Assembly (NCBI RefSeq): GCF_007655135.1
Contig: NC_045130.1
Location: forward strand, 30,376,605 to 30,440,604
Direction of reading: 5' to 3'
DNA from: Punica granatum
Taxonomy: Eukaryota; Streptophyta; Magnoliopsida; Myrtales; Lythraceae
Length of the DNA stretch: 64,000 nucleotides
Shown here one piece after another: positions 21,900 through 33,004 of the stretch. The notes under the pieces are model-generated. The model did not search any database. It saw nothing but the letters and a program-made list of their open reading frames with translations, and was not told where the DNA came from. A program made the position numbers and the translations under genes. How positions within the stretch are numbered: position 1 is the stretch's first letter; each line of letters opens with the position of its first letter.

Positions 21900-24289
21900 A
21901 AATGAAGGAACAAACCTAGCTCTAGTGTTCTTGTCAAGTTTTCTTCAAGATATTGAGAATGTCTGATCTTTTATCTGTTTTGCTCTTTACTTATTCAGAA
22001 TCGAATTATCAAAAAGGTGTCTGATGAGGCTCAGTGCCGATCATTTAACTGCCATGTCTATCAGTTTGGTTCGATTCATAGTTTAGAAGCCGGAAAAAGC
22101 TCCAAATTATGACAGCAGGAACTTTTGTTAAGGTGCCAGCGAAGACGAGAGACTGAATTCCAAGAAGTACATGAAGCTTCCGTGGTTCATGATGGGGCCT
22201 TTGCTTTCAAGTGGAAGATGGATCTAACTTTTGTTAGGGAATATGGTGTGGTCTCTCCGCAGGACAGACAAATGTGATGAAAGGGACTGCGCATAGATGT
22301 CCACACGCAGTCTGGAGAGCACCCAAAACAATAACGATAAGATCGGAATCAACTGTGAAATGGTCTTTCAAGTTCAGGTTTTCCAAGAGTAATTCGATCC
22401 CGACAGAGACTTTGGATAGAAAATCAAATCTGGCTAGATATATGTATGTGCTTGGCTGTGGTTTTCCAACAAGAAGACCTAATGAAACATAATTTACGCT
22501 CCGATTGTCATGAGGTTGATAAGTAAAGCCGTATATAACATACCAAGCTGAACCTCTGAAAACGTCGAGTTCATCTTTGATTTTTAACAGATAACCCGAT
22601 CCTCTGTGGACTTATATGGGGGCCGAACCTAATGTAGCATGAACAACAAACCAATGACAGTTGATGAGACAAATCAAATTTTTTTATTTTTCTTGTTTCT
22701 TTCTTTCGAGTTTTGTATGAGTCGAAAACATTTTTGATGAATTGTCATGGATCTTATCCAATGTCCGCTTTATATAAAACTTTAAAACGAAATCAGTTCT
22801 CCGCTAGTCGATTTTCCTAAGGGAAAATCCAACCAATACTAGAGAGCAGGACGCAGATTGTTGTGTTTAAACTAATCGAAGACGCAGCAGGAGTGGTTAG
22901 ATAGGCGCTTTCTCATGATCTAAGCAAGCAATAGGAATTTTAGTTCGCGGGCATTTCACCTTAAAACTTGTATGCAATCTAATCCTTTTTTCTTTTCTTA
23001 ATTTTTCTTTTCCTTTCTCTTTCTATCTTTCAATTGACAATTACGCATTTCTTTTATAGTGATAAGAGATATATAATTTGTTAAAATGTATCCTCAAGCT
23101 AACAAGATTCGACCGGAAAAAATGAATGAAAGACAATTTGGAAGAGGGGGTGGTTTATTGTGCTAGATCAGCCTAAATTAACGAAGTTAAAGCAAACTTT
23201 TTCGATTACAATGAATGTCCAAGGTTAAGCAAACTTTCAGTTTTAACATCTCTTATTTATCCGATTCTCGTATCGGAAAGGCAAAACATTTAATAAAGCT
23301 CCGAAACGGTATGGAAACTTCCCTGGTACAAAGTCTTGCTGTGGAGCTCTATATATGATTTAGTATGGTATAGTTGGATACAAAGAGGCATTCCCGACCC
23401 TTCCAAGTTTCACAGGGTCAGTTATTATTTAACTGATTGGAACTTTAGGGCCTTGCACGTAACTTCGATAAACTTGCAGATCTCCTGGCGATATTTATTG
23501 TTGGAACTTCACAATCAGAAGATAACTAAAAAAAGAAAAACATTTTCTGAGTTCTCGAGGGAAGATAATTAAGATAGGCAAATATCATATTGGGACCACT
23601 AAAAAAATTCCAGCATGCAAATTCAATGAAGAACACATACATAGTCACTTGCTCATTCACCGCAAGGTTATGTTTCTGGATCGCTAGGACGGATATCTCC
23701 CTTGCTCATGACTTGAGTCAATTCGACTCATTGTCAAATTTTCACTCGCTATGTACTTTTGAAGGGTATCCATACCTATGTTTAGGCATCAATGTAAACA
23801 CAATTATTTATTAATAAATTACATTATAAAAAAAAACGCATACATAGTCACAGCCAAATCTTGATGTAAAAGATATATATATATAAATAAGAGGCCAAGA
23901 GGTAGTTGCTTTTAATTATTTGAGTGATGGGAAGCTGAGATATCACTTTCACAATTTAATTTATGTAGTCATTGGACATCAACTGAAGATCAAATGGTAT
24001 GGAACTCTTTCGCATTGTCATGTTCTCGTTTTCGTTCACCACATGTATTACAGGAACAATGACTGCCGTGTAATAGCTGCAGGTCGAACAACCTGAACAT
24101 GTCCAAAACATAATACCATCGATCTATTGTCCGAACAAAAGGATTGAAAATAATGAATTATCCTTTCGGTTGAGATATATTTTCTTTTTCTTGTACACTG
24201 TGACAGCGGAATGAATTGAGTTGGTCCATTACCGCACTTGAATGCTGCCGTGGAAGTCGAAAATCTAAGTATCTGGCCTTATTTAGTGC
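21900..24289. other. Intergenic region between convergent genes
   Basis: No gene is supported. Short open frames here (for example 22274-22492 and 23336-23572) have no recognisable motif. The right 300 bases are presumably the 3' UTR of the glycosyltransferase gene on the minus strand. Confidence 0.4.
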
Positions 24290-25621
24290 CTACAACTCGG
24301 AGATCGATTTATTGCAGAAGACGCAATGCGCCGAAAGAATCCGATTCACTATACTCCCCTCCTCGATTCTGATCTTCCTGCTCTGCCTGTTCCAGAGATG
24401 AACCGCATAACTCTCCCTGCTTATGTGCCTAAACTTGTTAAGGAGCCACTTCGAGTGCAGCTGGCCTCGTGGCCCTCGGAACAGGTTCCTGACCCGGCTC
24501 CAGTCGACGGGATAAAATGCTGACGGAGGCAGGACTGTGAAGTTGAATCCGGGCCTCCCGCTCACCCGTGCCACGACCCGCGAGACCAGGTAGGGCCCGT
24601 TGTGGCCCCACTTGTTCCCGTTGAACGTGAGGGCGAACTCCTCAATGAACTTGAACAGCAGGGGGTGGTTCTTATCGAAAACAAGGACGGCATTGTTGAG
24701 TCGGCTCCAATTCCCAGTCCCAGCATGGACCGTCTGCGCTCCGATCACATTCCTCAGCCCAACGAAGCTCCGCAGGATGACGACGTCGGTGTCTATGTAG
24801 ACACCGCCGAACTTATACAGCAATGAGAGCCTGAGAAGATTGGAGAGGTTTTGACCCAGTGCAACCTCGCCGGGGTCAACGGTCCCTTTGACCAGCTTGT
24901 TGAACCATAGCTGGGCATGAGTGTTCTTGAACAAGTACGCGAAGTCGGGCGAAACCGCCATGACCTTGAAGCCCTTTTCCTGAAATGCCGTCAGGATTCG
25001 GTTTCCCCGGGCGGAGTCCATCGTGCTCGAGACGATCACCAAGCAGGCGCTGGGTTGGGAATGGAACAGACTCTCGAGGGCAAAAGTATCTCTCTCCCCA
25101 AACGAGTCCGGTGAGCTGATCCATGTCATGAAGAACCTCAACTTACAGGTTGAATTCCTGAAAAAGCCCTTCACTCGGGCCGAGAACTGGCCCCTCGGCT
25201 GCGGCCGGAGGGGCAGGGATTTGAGCGAAAGCGAAAGCCTCCGCCTTTTCGCCCGCCTCGGCCGGTAGGAGGAGAGGTTCCGGCCGGGGAGGGACAAAGA
25301 CTGGTCCTTTTGCAGGACCGGCAAATGAATCTTCGCGACGAGAGGCGGGTCGTCGGTCCGCACTGCGTACATCACCGTGGAGGGGCGCCTCGGCTCCGGC
25401 GGGATCCTGGCGGGCGGGAGGGTGACCCGGACGGAGAAGATGGAGAGGGCATTGAAGGCCAGGAAGAAGAGCAGGAGCAGGGCGAGGACGGAGGTGGGCA
25501 GCCGGTACAGAGCATCAAGAAATCCTCTCTTGACGCCCGCCGCATGGCGGAGGAGGGAGCACCGAGAGAAGTGACGATTTCTTGGGTCGACAAGTTTTGA
25601 GGAACTGTCGACAATGGACAT
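24290..25621 (-). CDS. Alpha-1,4-glycosyltransferase, GT32 family (type II Golgi membrane protein)
   Basis: Single exon of 443 residues. One signal-anchor segment at about 41-62 (LPTSVLALLLLFFLAFNALS) after a basic N-terminus, then a Pro/Arg-rich stem to about 150. The catalytic region begins near 160. It contains the sugar-binding DXD region (NLLRLSLLYKFGGVYIDTD, D277 and D279 bind the metal/nucleotide sugar in the family) and the alpha-1,4-glycosyltransferase C-terminal domain at about 305-430 (NNAVLVFDKNHPLL, GPYLVSRV, YAVHLWN). This architecture is that of plant 'lactosylceramide 4-alpha-galactosyltransferase-like' proteins. The acceptor in plants is not established by sequence; a cell-wall or glycoprotein glycan role in the Golgi is inference. 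Start: first Met of the frame, with the gene CDS GC-rich relative to its surroundings. Confidence 0.88.
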   Translation of the reverse strand: MSIVDSSSKLVDPRNRHFSRCSLLRHAAGVKRGFLDALYRLPTSVLALLLLFFLAFNALSIFSVRVTLPPARIPPEPRRPSTVMYAVRTDDPPLVAKIHLPVLQKDQSLSLPGRNLSSYRPRRAKRRRLSLSLKSLPLRPQPRGQFSARVKGFFRNSTCKLRFFMTWISSPDSFGERDTFALESLFHSQPSACLVIVSSTMDSARGNRILTAFQEKGFKVMAVSPDFAYLFKNTHAQLWFNKLVKGTVDPGEVALGQNLSNLLRLSLLYKFGGVYIDTDVVILRSFVGLRNVIGAQTVHAGTGNWSRLNNAVLVFDKNHPLLFKFIEEFALTFNGNKWGHNGPYLVSRVVARVSGRPGFNFTVLPPSAFYPVDWSRVRNLFRGPRGQLHSKWLLNKFRHISRESYAVHLWNRQSRKIRIEEGSIVNRILSAHCVFCNKSISEL

Positions 25622-25856
25622 GTTCTTTCTCGGTGGGTTAGTGTGTCAGGTCAAAGGGCTCCAATGGCAGTTTGGCGGGTTCATCCTGTATTGACCTGTC
25701 TCCTTCTTGCTGCTGCTGCCAGACAGAGATGGGATTGAAGAAGAGAAGAGAGAGCCCCGAGCTTCAATGGCGGGGGCGGCAAAGAAAACAAATGGATTCT
25801 TTCTCTCTAGTTCTTGGGAAGTGGGACGTCATAAAAGGACAGGCCTTTTGCCCAGT

Positions 25857-25857
<1 letters not shown>

Positions 25858-25891
<34 letters not shown>
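25858..25891. repeat. (GA)n microsatellite upstream of the GT32 gene
   Basis: About 16 GA dinucleotides. On the coding strand of the minus-strand gene this is a (TC)n tract about 240 bases before the start codon, in the likely promoter or 5' UTR. GA/TC tracts are known binding sites for BPC factors in plants; a regulatory role here is inference. Confidence 0.85.
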
Positions 25892-25895
<4 letters not shown>

Positions 25896-28087
25896 GATGA
25901 ATTATGCATGTAATATTGTAATATGTATATGTCGACCAATAATGGGGAGAGAAGGAAAAGCAATGTGATTATTAGTCATGACATTCCTTCCATACAGATT
26001 CCTATCAATTAAATTACCGATCATCCATATTATCACAATTAATATCTCAATTAACATTACTAAGAAGCTTCTTTTATGGCAATTCATACCAAAGTGGGAG
26101 TCCACATTTCTATCCCCCCGATGATAATCTACATTATCATTTAAGTGAAAATGTGTAGGCGGAACTATGAATTCTCATAACCTAACCAAACATTAGAATC
26201 ATATAGGACTAAGAAATTTAAATCAATGTTCTTAGAAATTCACATAAATTTTCATGTACCAAATGCCTGTATACATGGGTCTTTTTTTTTTCTCTTTTTC
26301 TTTTTTTTTAATGTATATTTTGATACGAAGAAGGAAATAAAAGTATGAAAGTAAGCTTTTGGCAGTTGGGATGAGGAGGCTCTTTACTATATTATAGGTG
26401 GCTCATAGTATTGTAATGGGCGCGCGGGATGGTTGGGCAGTCATGTGCACAAAATTGTTGTCTATCTAATACAAAAATGGTTCAAATAAATCCTCTTCTT
26501 TCCACGAGCATCTGATGTATCATTTCGAGCCAGATCAACATGAGTTCTGAGTAAATTCATTATGACAGCGGGATCACTAGCTAGCTAAGTTGGCAATATA
26601 TCAAATAGATATATAAAGGGATTCGAGTTTTGCTTGTTTCTTACATGAGATTATTGTGTTTATCCTATTTGTAGGAGGGAGTGGGTGCCGTATAATATTT
26701 CTTCAAGGTCAAAATCCAAGAAGAAGCAGTGCAATATCAAATTACAATAAGCTTTTGTTCATACGTGTTTTTCCTTCTACCGGGGGTTGAGAAAATATAT
26801 GGTGCATCCCCAAGAACAAACAAAATCAATTATCCATGTTTGAGACGAAGGGATAAAGATTTTCTTGAAAATCACTGGGAGCGAACATCTACATTGAGCA
26901 TGAGCACATCAATAATTAATTCTGAGGTGTTGCCACCGGGTACTACAATATTTATAGATTTTCTTTTTCCCCTTTTGGCCACGACCAAATTGGAGAGCGT
27001 ACGAATTATTCTTAGTACGAATATTGTTTTGACTTTTTCCTTTTACAGGTTAAAGGGATCAGGATGACCGGCGTACCGACCCCACGGGGCATAATCATAT
27101 GGACCAAAACCTCTCCGTAAAATATTCGATTTGAACCATAATTATAACAGGATTAGATGACTTGGGCTCATTACTTCGATCCCAATGAAGTATCAAAAGA
27201 ACACAAATCATCTATACGTCTATAGTCGGAGTATTACTACTGCAAGCGAGTTTAACAACAAATAGAGGAAACACTAGTGCGTTATCAACTAAGCTACACC
27301 TCATTAGTTATTATTTTGACTGTTAGCAGCAACTGATATGATGTTTAGGGAAATCTATCTCATTGATGAAAAGATTAATATACACTACTAAAAGAAGGAA
27401 ATTTTTAAAAAGCCAAGAACGTACGTGCAAGTACCCTCAGTCATAATTATATTAACTGTCAAAGATTTAGTAGGTTTTAACTAATTGTGTTGCAACCCAT
27501 AGCAAATACAAGCATTTTGCAGTTAATTACATTTTGTTGCTATTCTTTTGAAATTTAGTGTTATATTTTTGCAATATTATTAGTCAGGATTCTGATGCCT
27601 ACCGACACAAAGGACTATTCGATTTCGTCTCCTTCAAAGTTCACGACAGTTGATGTTATTCCTTTTTTTTGGTTACTCTTGTTCCCCTTTTTAACACTAA
27701 CATGTATTCCTAATTCAGTTTACTGACAAAGGTCTTAATAATTGTAACTTTCACACGCCTTTAACTTTTAAGAAGACACAAAATTAGTTTTTACTATCTC
27801 GTAAGTTGGAGAAAATTTTAATTGATGATTCCTTGTAATTACGTGAAAAGTTAGACGGTAAATATATCCACCGCTCACTACGCTCGTACTGGGTATATGA
27901 TCAATTTCATTTTCAAAAAGTTATTTTAGTCTTTTACTTGAGTAAATTCACAATCGCCTGAGCAAAGAGGGCTCAACCTTGGTTTGAGAGTGTTGTTGTT
28001 GATTAAAAAGCGTTGAAAGTAAATTGCTTAAAAATAATATTTGACATCAAGATAAATAAAAGTGTTTGGAGATACTAATTATTAAAA
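25892..28087. other. AT-rich spacer
   Basis: No gene is recognised. The 112-residue open frame at 26729-27067 has no motif I know. A tRNA box-A-like GTGTAGCTTAGTTGATAAC on the minus strand near 27280-27298 could mark a SINE relic, but no box B is clear. Confidence 0.35.
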
Positions 28088-28590
28088 GGGTTAATTACAT
28101 ATAAAGGTACGACATTTGCTCGAATTTTCAATTCTTAAACGATCTTTCGGAAAATGTTCAGAAAGGCAAGACCTTTTGTTTTAATTTCAAGTCTAGCATG
28201 ACCTTTGCTTGAATTTTCAGTTCTAGTACGACCTTTCGGAAAGAGTACAGAAACGCACGACCTTTCATTTTAGTTTAAACTCTTACACGACCTTTCATTT
28301 CAATCTCAAATCTAGCACGATAAGTTGACTCCACATATTTTTATTTAATTCCACTTATTTGCATTTATCGAATAATGTTACGATATGTGGCATCGTTAAT
28401 CCCTAGTCAGCCGCTACCGTTAAAATTGACGAAAAATATAACGGCGTATTAAATTTTAGATTAAAACGAAAGATCATGCTATAGTTGAGACTAAAACGAA
28501 AGGTCGTGCATTTCTCCACTATTTCCGAAAGATCAGGCTAAAATTGAAAATTTAAGTAAATGTCGTGTTAGATTTGAGACTAAACACCTA
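28088..28590. mobile_element. Inverted-repeat (MULE-like) MITE, about 0.5 kb
   Basis: The left half contains ACGACATTTGCTCGAATTTT and repeated ACGACCTTTC motifs; the right half shows the inverted forms (GAAAGGTCGTGC, AAATTTAAGTAAATGTCGT). The arms are roughly 200 bp and imperfect, with an internal repeat inside the left arm. No TSD was resolved. Confidence 0.5.
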
Positions 28591-28777
28591 TGAATCTGCT
28601 GAAGAAGGGCAACACCAAAAAGTAATTCAAACTATGGTTTGTGTAAAATTTTATTAAATGCTTATTGTGTTTAAAAAATAATGAAAATGATTATAGGACC
28701 TCTTAAGTTCTACCATATTCCCAAATAAACTCTTGTTACAGTGGCGTTCGAATTGCAAAATTAAAAGGTTTTAGATT

Positions 28778-29219
28778 TGTTAGGGATCAGAAAATCGGCC
28801 TTATTTACCGGGCCGGGTCCACCTCAATATTCTCCTTTTTAGTAATATCTTTCCATTCAAGAAATCCATATATAGATATATCCTATGTTATCTAATAATA
28901 TTCTATTGATATCTTCGTGAAATATTATATTATCTCTAATGATATATTTGGTATATAAATCTATATGTTATTGGTAATCAAATAAATTATGTAGATTGCA
29001 ATAGTTTGATACCGATATCTCGAGACTCCCATAAATAACCTTTCAGATATGCATAAAGCCTAAGTTCAATTATCTTTACTTCTTGGACACACTCTCATAT
29101 AAGCACCGGAGAGGAAAATCGAGATTCTCCTCCTGATTCTCCCAGTTTGTAGGTTATTCGTGAAAGCTCGAGCCTCGTGATTTGCATGTGATCAAGACCC
29201 AATTTTCACGACCCCAATA
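28778..29219 (+). repeat. 5' LTR of the gag-only element
   Basis: 442 bp, starting TGTTAGGG and ending CCCCAATA (expected CA mutated to TA). High similarity along its length to 31313-31754, including CATATATAGATATAT and AGATATGCATAAAGCC blocks. Confidence 0.88.
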
Positions 29220-29239
29220 TTAGTGCCATCTGTGGGAAA

Positions 29240-30660
29240 CAACATGAAAGGTCATATGCATCGGCTGTTTTCCACCACCGAGAAGAAATTATGGATTCGA
29301 CCAAAAGTGCGGCAAACTCCCAAATCGAGAACAACAAGTCTCGGGGGGCTTTTATCCCTTTGCAACAGCTTGCAAAAAACAACCAGGTGCACTTGACTGG
29401 TCTAATCGGCTACCACTACAGCACGACTTGAACGTGCTTCGACTGGATCAGGTAGCACCATATGTCTGAGCAACGGTGGAGGCAATCATCACGACCTCTC
29501 ATACCCCTCAGGTTAACTTAGAAGATTGTGCGGTGACGAACCAAGTCGAAGACGATGCTATCTCCTCCAAACGTTGGCCTAAATCTCCCTGTGAAGGGGA
29601 CTCTAAGAAGTTGCATGGTGACATGCCTTCGTTGATAACAATTCCTCTTGGACTAGCCGCGACTCTTTCTCTAAAGGACATCCAGCGCCTAGTGGCAGAA
29701 TAGGTAATCAGGGTGTTGAAGACTGCAGAGCAGCAACAGCAGGGGCTTCCCCCTATCGAAGAAGTTTCTGAGTCGCCCCTCTGCAAGGAGATTCTTCACG
29801 TTAAAGCGCCGCACAAGTTTACTTTTTCCTCAAATTGCTTTGTATGATGGGAAGATAGACTCGATGAACCATGTTTGCCGCCGCACAGCTTCGCTCTTGT
29901 GAGGAGAGTATCAGAACTAGTATAATGCCTCATGTTCCTAGGAACTCTTATTGGAGCCACGGAAAATTGGTCCCACTCTTTGCAACCTAGCTCTAGAACA
30001 AGTTTCAAGCAATTGAAGGAGTTGTTCCTGCAAAGGTTGACTGCATGCGATAGGCAAAGATGAGTATTGTTGAACTATTCTCTATGGAGCAAAGGGAGAA
30101 TGAATCCCTTTGCAACTGGTATGATTGATTTTTCAAGGCTTTGACTCAGGTGGAAGGATTGATGTAGCACGAGGCAATGGCTGCCTTCCAAAGGGGCTTG
30201 AGGAATGAGGACCTCGCGAAGAGCTTGGTCATCACACCACCAAGCAACTTCACTGACATCTTTGCTTGTGCACAAAAGTTCATGACTGTCGAGGAGTACA
30301 TCTTGACATGGAAGAAGAAGAAGCATGTGGGTGAAAAACGAAAGGAACCTCATGACAATAGGTCTAGTGAAAAGCGACCACTCTTTTAATTTGAGACGCT
30401 AACACCCCTCAATGTACCTAAGGCGGTCATCCTCCAAGAGATGGAACGAGTTGGTCTAGTGAAGCCCATTCCGTTAAAAAAAGATAAGTCATTGGGTAAG
30501 AATTTAGATCAATATTGCAGGTTTCACGAGGCATATGGACATGAAACTGAGCGTTGTCACATGCTCGAATTTGAAATTGAGAAGCTGGTCTAGCAGGGAC
30601 ACCTCAAGTCCTTTGTCCAAAGCGAAGGACCCCTTCATCATTGCGGATAGAATGATAGTG
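29240..30660 (+). pseudogene. Decayed gag of the LTR element at 28.8-31.8 kb
   Basis: Gag-like reading is spread over different frames. The longest clean piece is 30177-30389 (MAAFQRGLRNEDLAKSLVIT, then NFTDIFACAQKFM). This motif order (MAAFxxGLR, then NFTDxxACAxKFM/EEY, then a KRKEP-type basic run, then CRFHxxxGHxTExC) is that of plant gypsy gag proteins. The N-terminal part before 30000 is only weakly recognisable. Confidence 0.7.
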
Positions 30661-30939
30661 CAAAGATACTTTGCAAGGAGTGATTAATCAAAGCTATTAA
30701 GCTATTTTCACAGTCTATTATCTCTTCCTTCTTACTTGTCAAGAATCATTTGGGATGAATTTCTTATGGTTGTTAACTTGTTTTGATTGATGAATATTTA
30801 TTTGAATTATGAGATTTGTGTTATGGTTTGCTAACTCTTTATGGACAGAAAAGCAACGCGCATGAACATCTCCTTTCGCTAGAGGGCTATACTTCTGGCA
30901 ATGATCGCTAGGGGCCACGCTCCTAACAATGATTACACT

Positions 30940-31190
30940 CAATAACCAAAGGCCAACCTCGATAACCAAGGGTCTCGATTGTGTCCAATAACTAAGGACT
31001 ATTTCCCATTAACCAAGGGATGAATAACATCCGATGACCAAAGATGGAGCGATGTCGGATAACTAAGGCTAAGTCCAATAATTAAGGACTATATCCCAAT
31101 AACCAAGGGACAAATAACGTTCGATAACCAAGAACAGAGTCTTCCTTTGCGGAAGTGATAACGTCCGATAACCAAAGGTGGATTTCCTTT
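30940..31190 (+). repeat. Minisatellite-like ATAACCAAGG repeats
   Basis: At least nine imperfect copies of a core A(T)AACCAAGG/ATAACTAAGG are spaced at 15-45 bases, interleaved with 'tccgataacc' and 'ggactatwtccc' phrases. They lie between gag and the 3' LTR of the element. Confidence 0.7.
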
Positions 31191-31312
31191 TCACAAACTA
31201 AACAAGCGGTATAAAGTCTATATTCGCGCTAAGACATCGCTTATGACGCGATAACGACAAGTATGAATTGATCCGCTTCTCACGACCTCGAGCTCATGGG
31301 AGCGAAGAGCTA

Positions 31313-31754
31313 TGTTAGGAACTAGAAAATCAGACCTATTTATAGGGTCGGGTCCACCTCAATATTATCATTTTTGGTAATATCTTTCCACTCAAGAAAT
31401 TCATATATAGATATATTATATGTTATCTAACATATTCTATTATATCTTCGTGGGATATTATATCATCTCTAATGATATATTTGGTATGTAAATCTATATG
31501 TTATTAGTAATCAAATATATTGTGTAGATTACAATATCCCGATACCGATATCTTCGGACTCATATAAATACTCTTTCAGATATGCATAAAGCCTAAGTTC
31601 AATTATCTTTACATTTTGTACGCACTATATCAGGGAGGGAAATCGAGATTCACTCTCGATTCTCCCTATTTGCAGGTTGTTCGTGCAGTATTTGTGGAAG
31701 TTCGAGGCTCCTGGCTTACATGTGGTCAAGACCCAATTTTTCACGACCCCGACA
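31313..31754 (+). repeat. 3' LTR of the gag-only element
   Basis: 442 bp, starting TGTTAGGAAC and ending ACCCCGACA, preceded by a purine-rich tract (GGGAGCGAAGAGCTA) that can serve as polypurine tract. Confidence 0.88.
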
Positions 31755-31874
31755 AGATTCAATGATTGCCGTGGGTTTCTCATGCCTCCTAATGTATCCT
31801 TCGTGTCCAATTAGATTCATGTGTATTGTTTTCTTTCCCCTAATATTCTATGGTTAGGAAAATAATTTTATTTT

Positions 31875-32219
31875 GGGGTTTTTACCTAAAATGACTCATG
31901 GTTTGTCCGTTTTGTCAAATCTATCCTATGTTTTTTTTTGTCAAATCTATCCCATGGTTTACTTTTTGTATCAAATCTATCCCGGCGTTATCTTTTCCGT
32001 TAACATCTAACGGCCGTGTTGACGTGGCACGTGGAGAGATAGTGGGCCACACTTGCCACGTAGGCGCCACGTCAGCACGGCCGTTAGATGTCGACGGAAA
32101 AGATAACGCCGGGATAGATTTGATGCAAAAAGTAAACCATGGGATAGATTTGACAAAAAAAAGCATATGATAGATTTGACAAAACGGAAAAATCATAGGT
32201 CATTTTAGGTAAATATCCC
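31875..32219. mobile_element. Palindromic MULE-type MITE with exact 9-bp TSD
   Basis: 345 bp, almost wholly palindromic. The left arm has TTTTTACCTAAAATGACTCA, ATAACG and CTAACGGCCGTGTTGACGTGG; the right arm mirrors them. It is flanked by TTTTATTTT at 31866-31874 and 32220-32228 (exact). No coding capacity. The arms could form a hairpin RNA of about 150 bp. Confidence 0.88.
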
Positions 32220-32228
32220 TTTTATTTT

Positions 32229-33004
32229 TGGCCATATTAAGAAAATGAAAAATGAAAAGAATAAGAAGAAAAGAAAAAAGAAACGAAAAATGAAAGCTGA
32301 CATGGAACACAAAATAAGGAAGAGAGAAAAAGGAGAGAAGGACCATATTATGTGATCTTGAGGAAAATCATCGTTTTGCCATAGCTAGTAGCTAGGCAAT
32401 TACTAAACTAATTAGATCCAATTTAGGGTTAGAGGTGTAATTAACCGACCAATAAACCCAATTATCCTAGCCTCCACGGCAACCCCAATCTTCACCATTA
32501 TTATTGGAAAGAATCTTTTAACTCAAATATAATTAAGATCTCGACAGTTCTTTTATCTATATACGTACTACCAGAAATACATATACATATATGCATATTA
32601 ATTTTTTTTCGATAAGTTGCATATTATATTAGTTATTTAAGATCTACTATTGTTATTTTTTTTGGGATACGAAGCAATATTTTTGTGGGTTTAAAAATAT
32701 AAATGAAAACTAAATAAAGGGCATAGCTAATATCAATGTGGATTGATTCAAATGTTTCGGTGCTTGTTCCTTTTAAGTAAGGTCTCGAGTTCGAGTTTTG
32801 TTGAATGAATAAAATTCACATTAGGAAAGTTTTACTTTTTAGTAGACCGACTCAACTTGACTGGATTAGTCGAGGGACCATTGGGCTTTCGGATACCATG
32901 GTGCACACCGAAAAAAAGGCACAGATAGTCTTGATTCCAACTTGAAATTTTTTGATTATCTGACGATAGCGTGTATCACTGTGTTACATCTGTTGTTATT
33001 GTTA
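32229..33004. other. Spacer with a possible SINE
   Basis: AT-rich. At about 32755-32935 the plus strand has a box-B-like GGTCTCGAGTTCGAGTTTTG and an A-rich end (CCGAAAAAAAGGC), as in tRNA-derived SINEs; box A is not clear. Nothing else is seen. Confidence 0.35.

Larger units (their letters stand above)
28778..31754 (+). mobile_element. Gag-only Ty3/gypsy-type LTR retrotransposon (TR-GAG-like), complete with TSD
   Basis: Two 442-bp LTRs, 28778-29219 and 31313-31754, both starting TGTTAGG; the right one ends GACA. An exact 5-bp TSD, AGATT, flanks the element (28773-28777 and 31755-31759). The primer-binding-site region just inside the left LTR reads TTAGTGCCATCTGTGGGAA. The interior (about 2.1 kb) holds only a gag-like region: ALTQVEGL and EAMAAFQRGLRNEDLAKSL around 30140-30230, then a zinc-knuckle-like YCRFHEAYGHETERCHMLE near 30510-30570. 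Stops and frameshifts interrupt it. No protease, reverse transcriptase or integrase is present, so it is non-autonomous. The stretch before the 3' LTR has a tandem-like motif (ATAACCAAGG). Confidence 0.85.

Noticed and set aside
24326..25600. Plus-strand open frames opposite the GT32 gene
   Set aside because: GC-rich coding-strand shadows without motifs.
31898..32196. Pair of similar 90-residue frames on opposite strands
   Set aside because: They are the two arms of a palindromic MITE, which is why the strands encode near-identical peptides.
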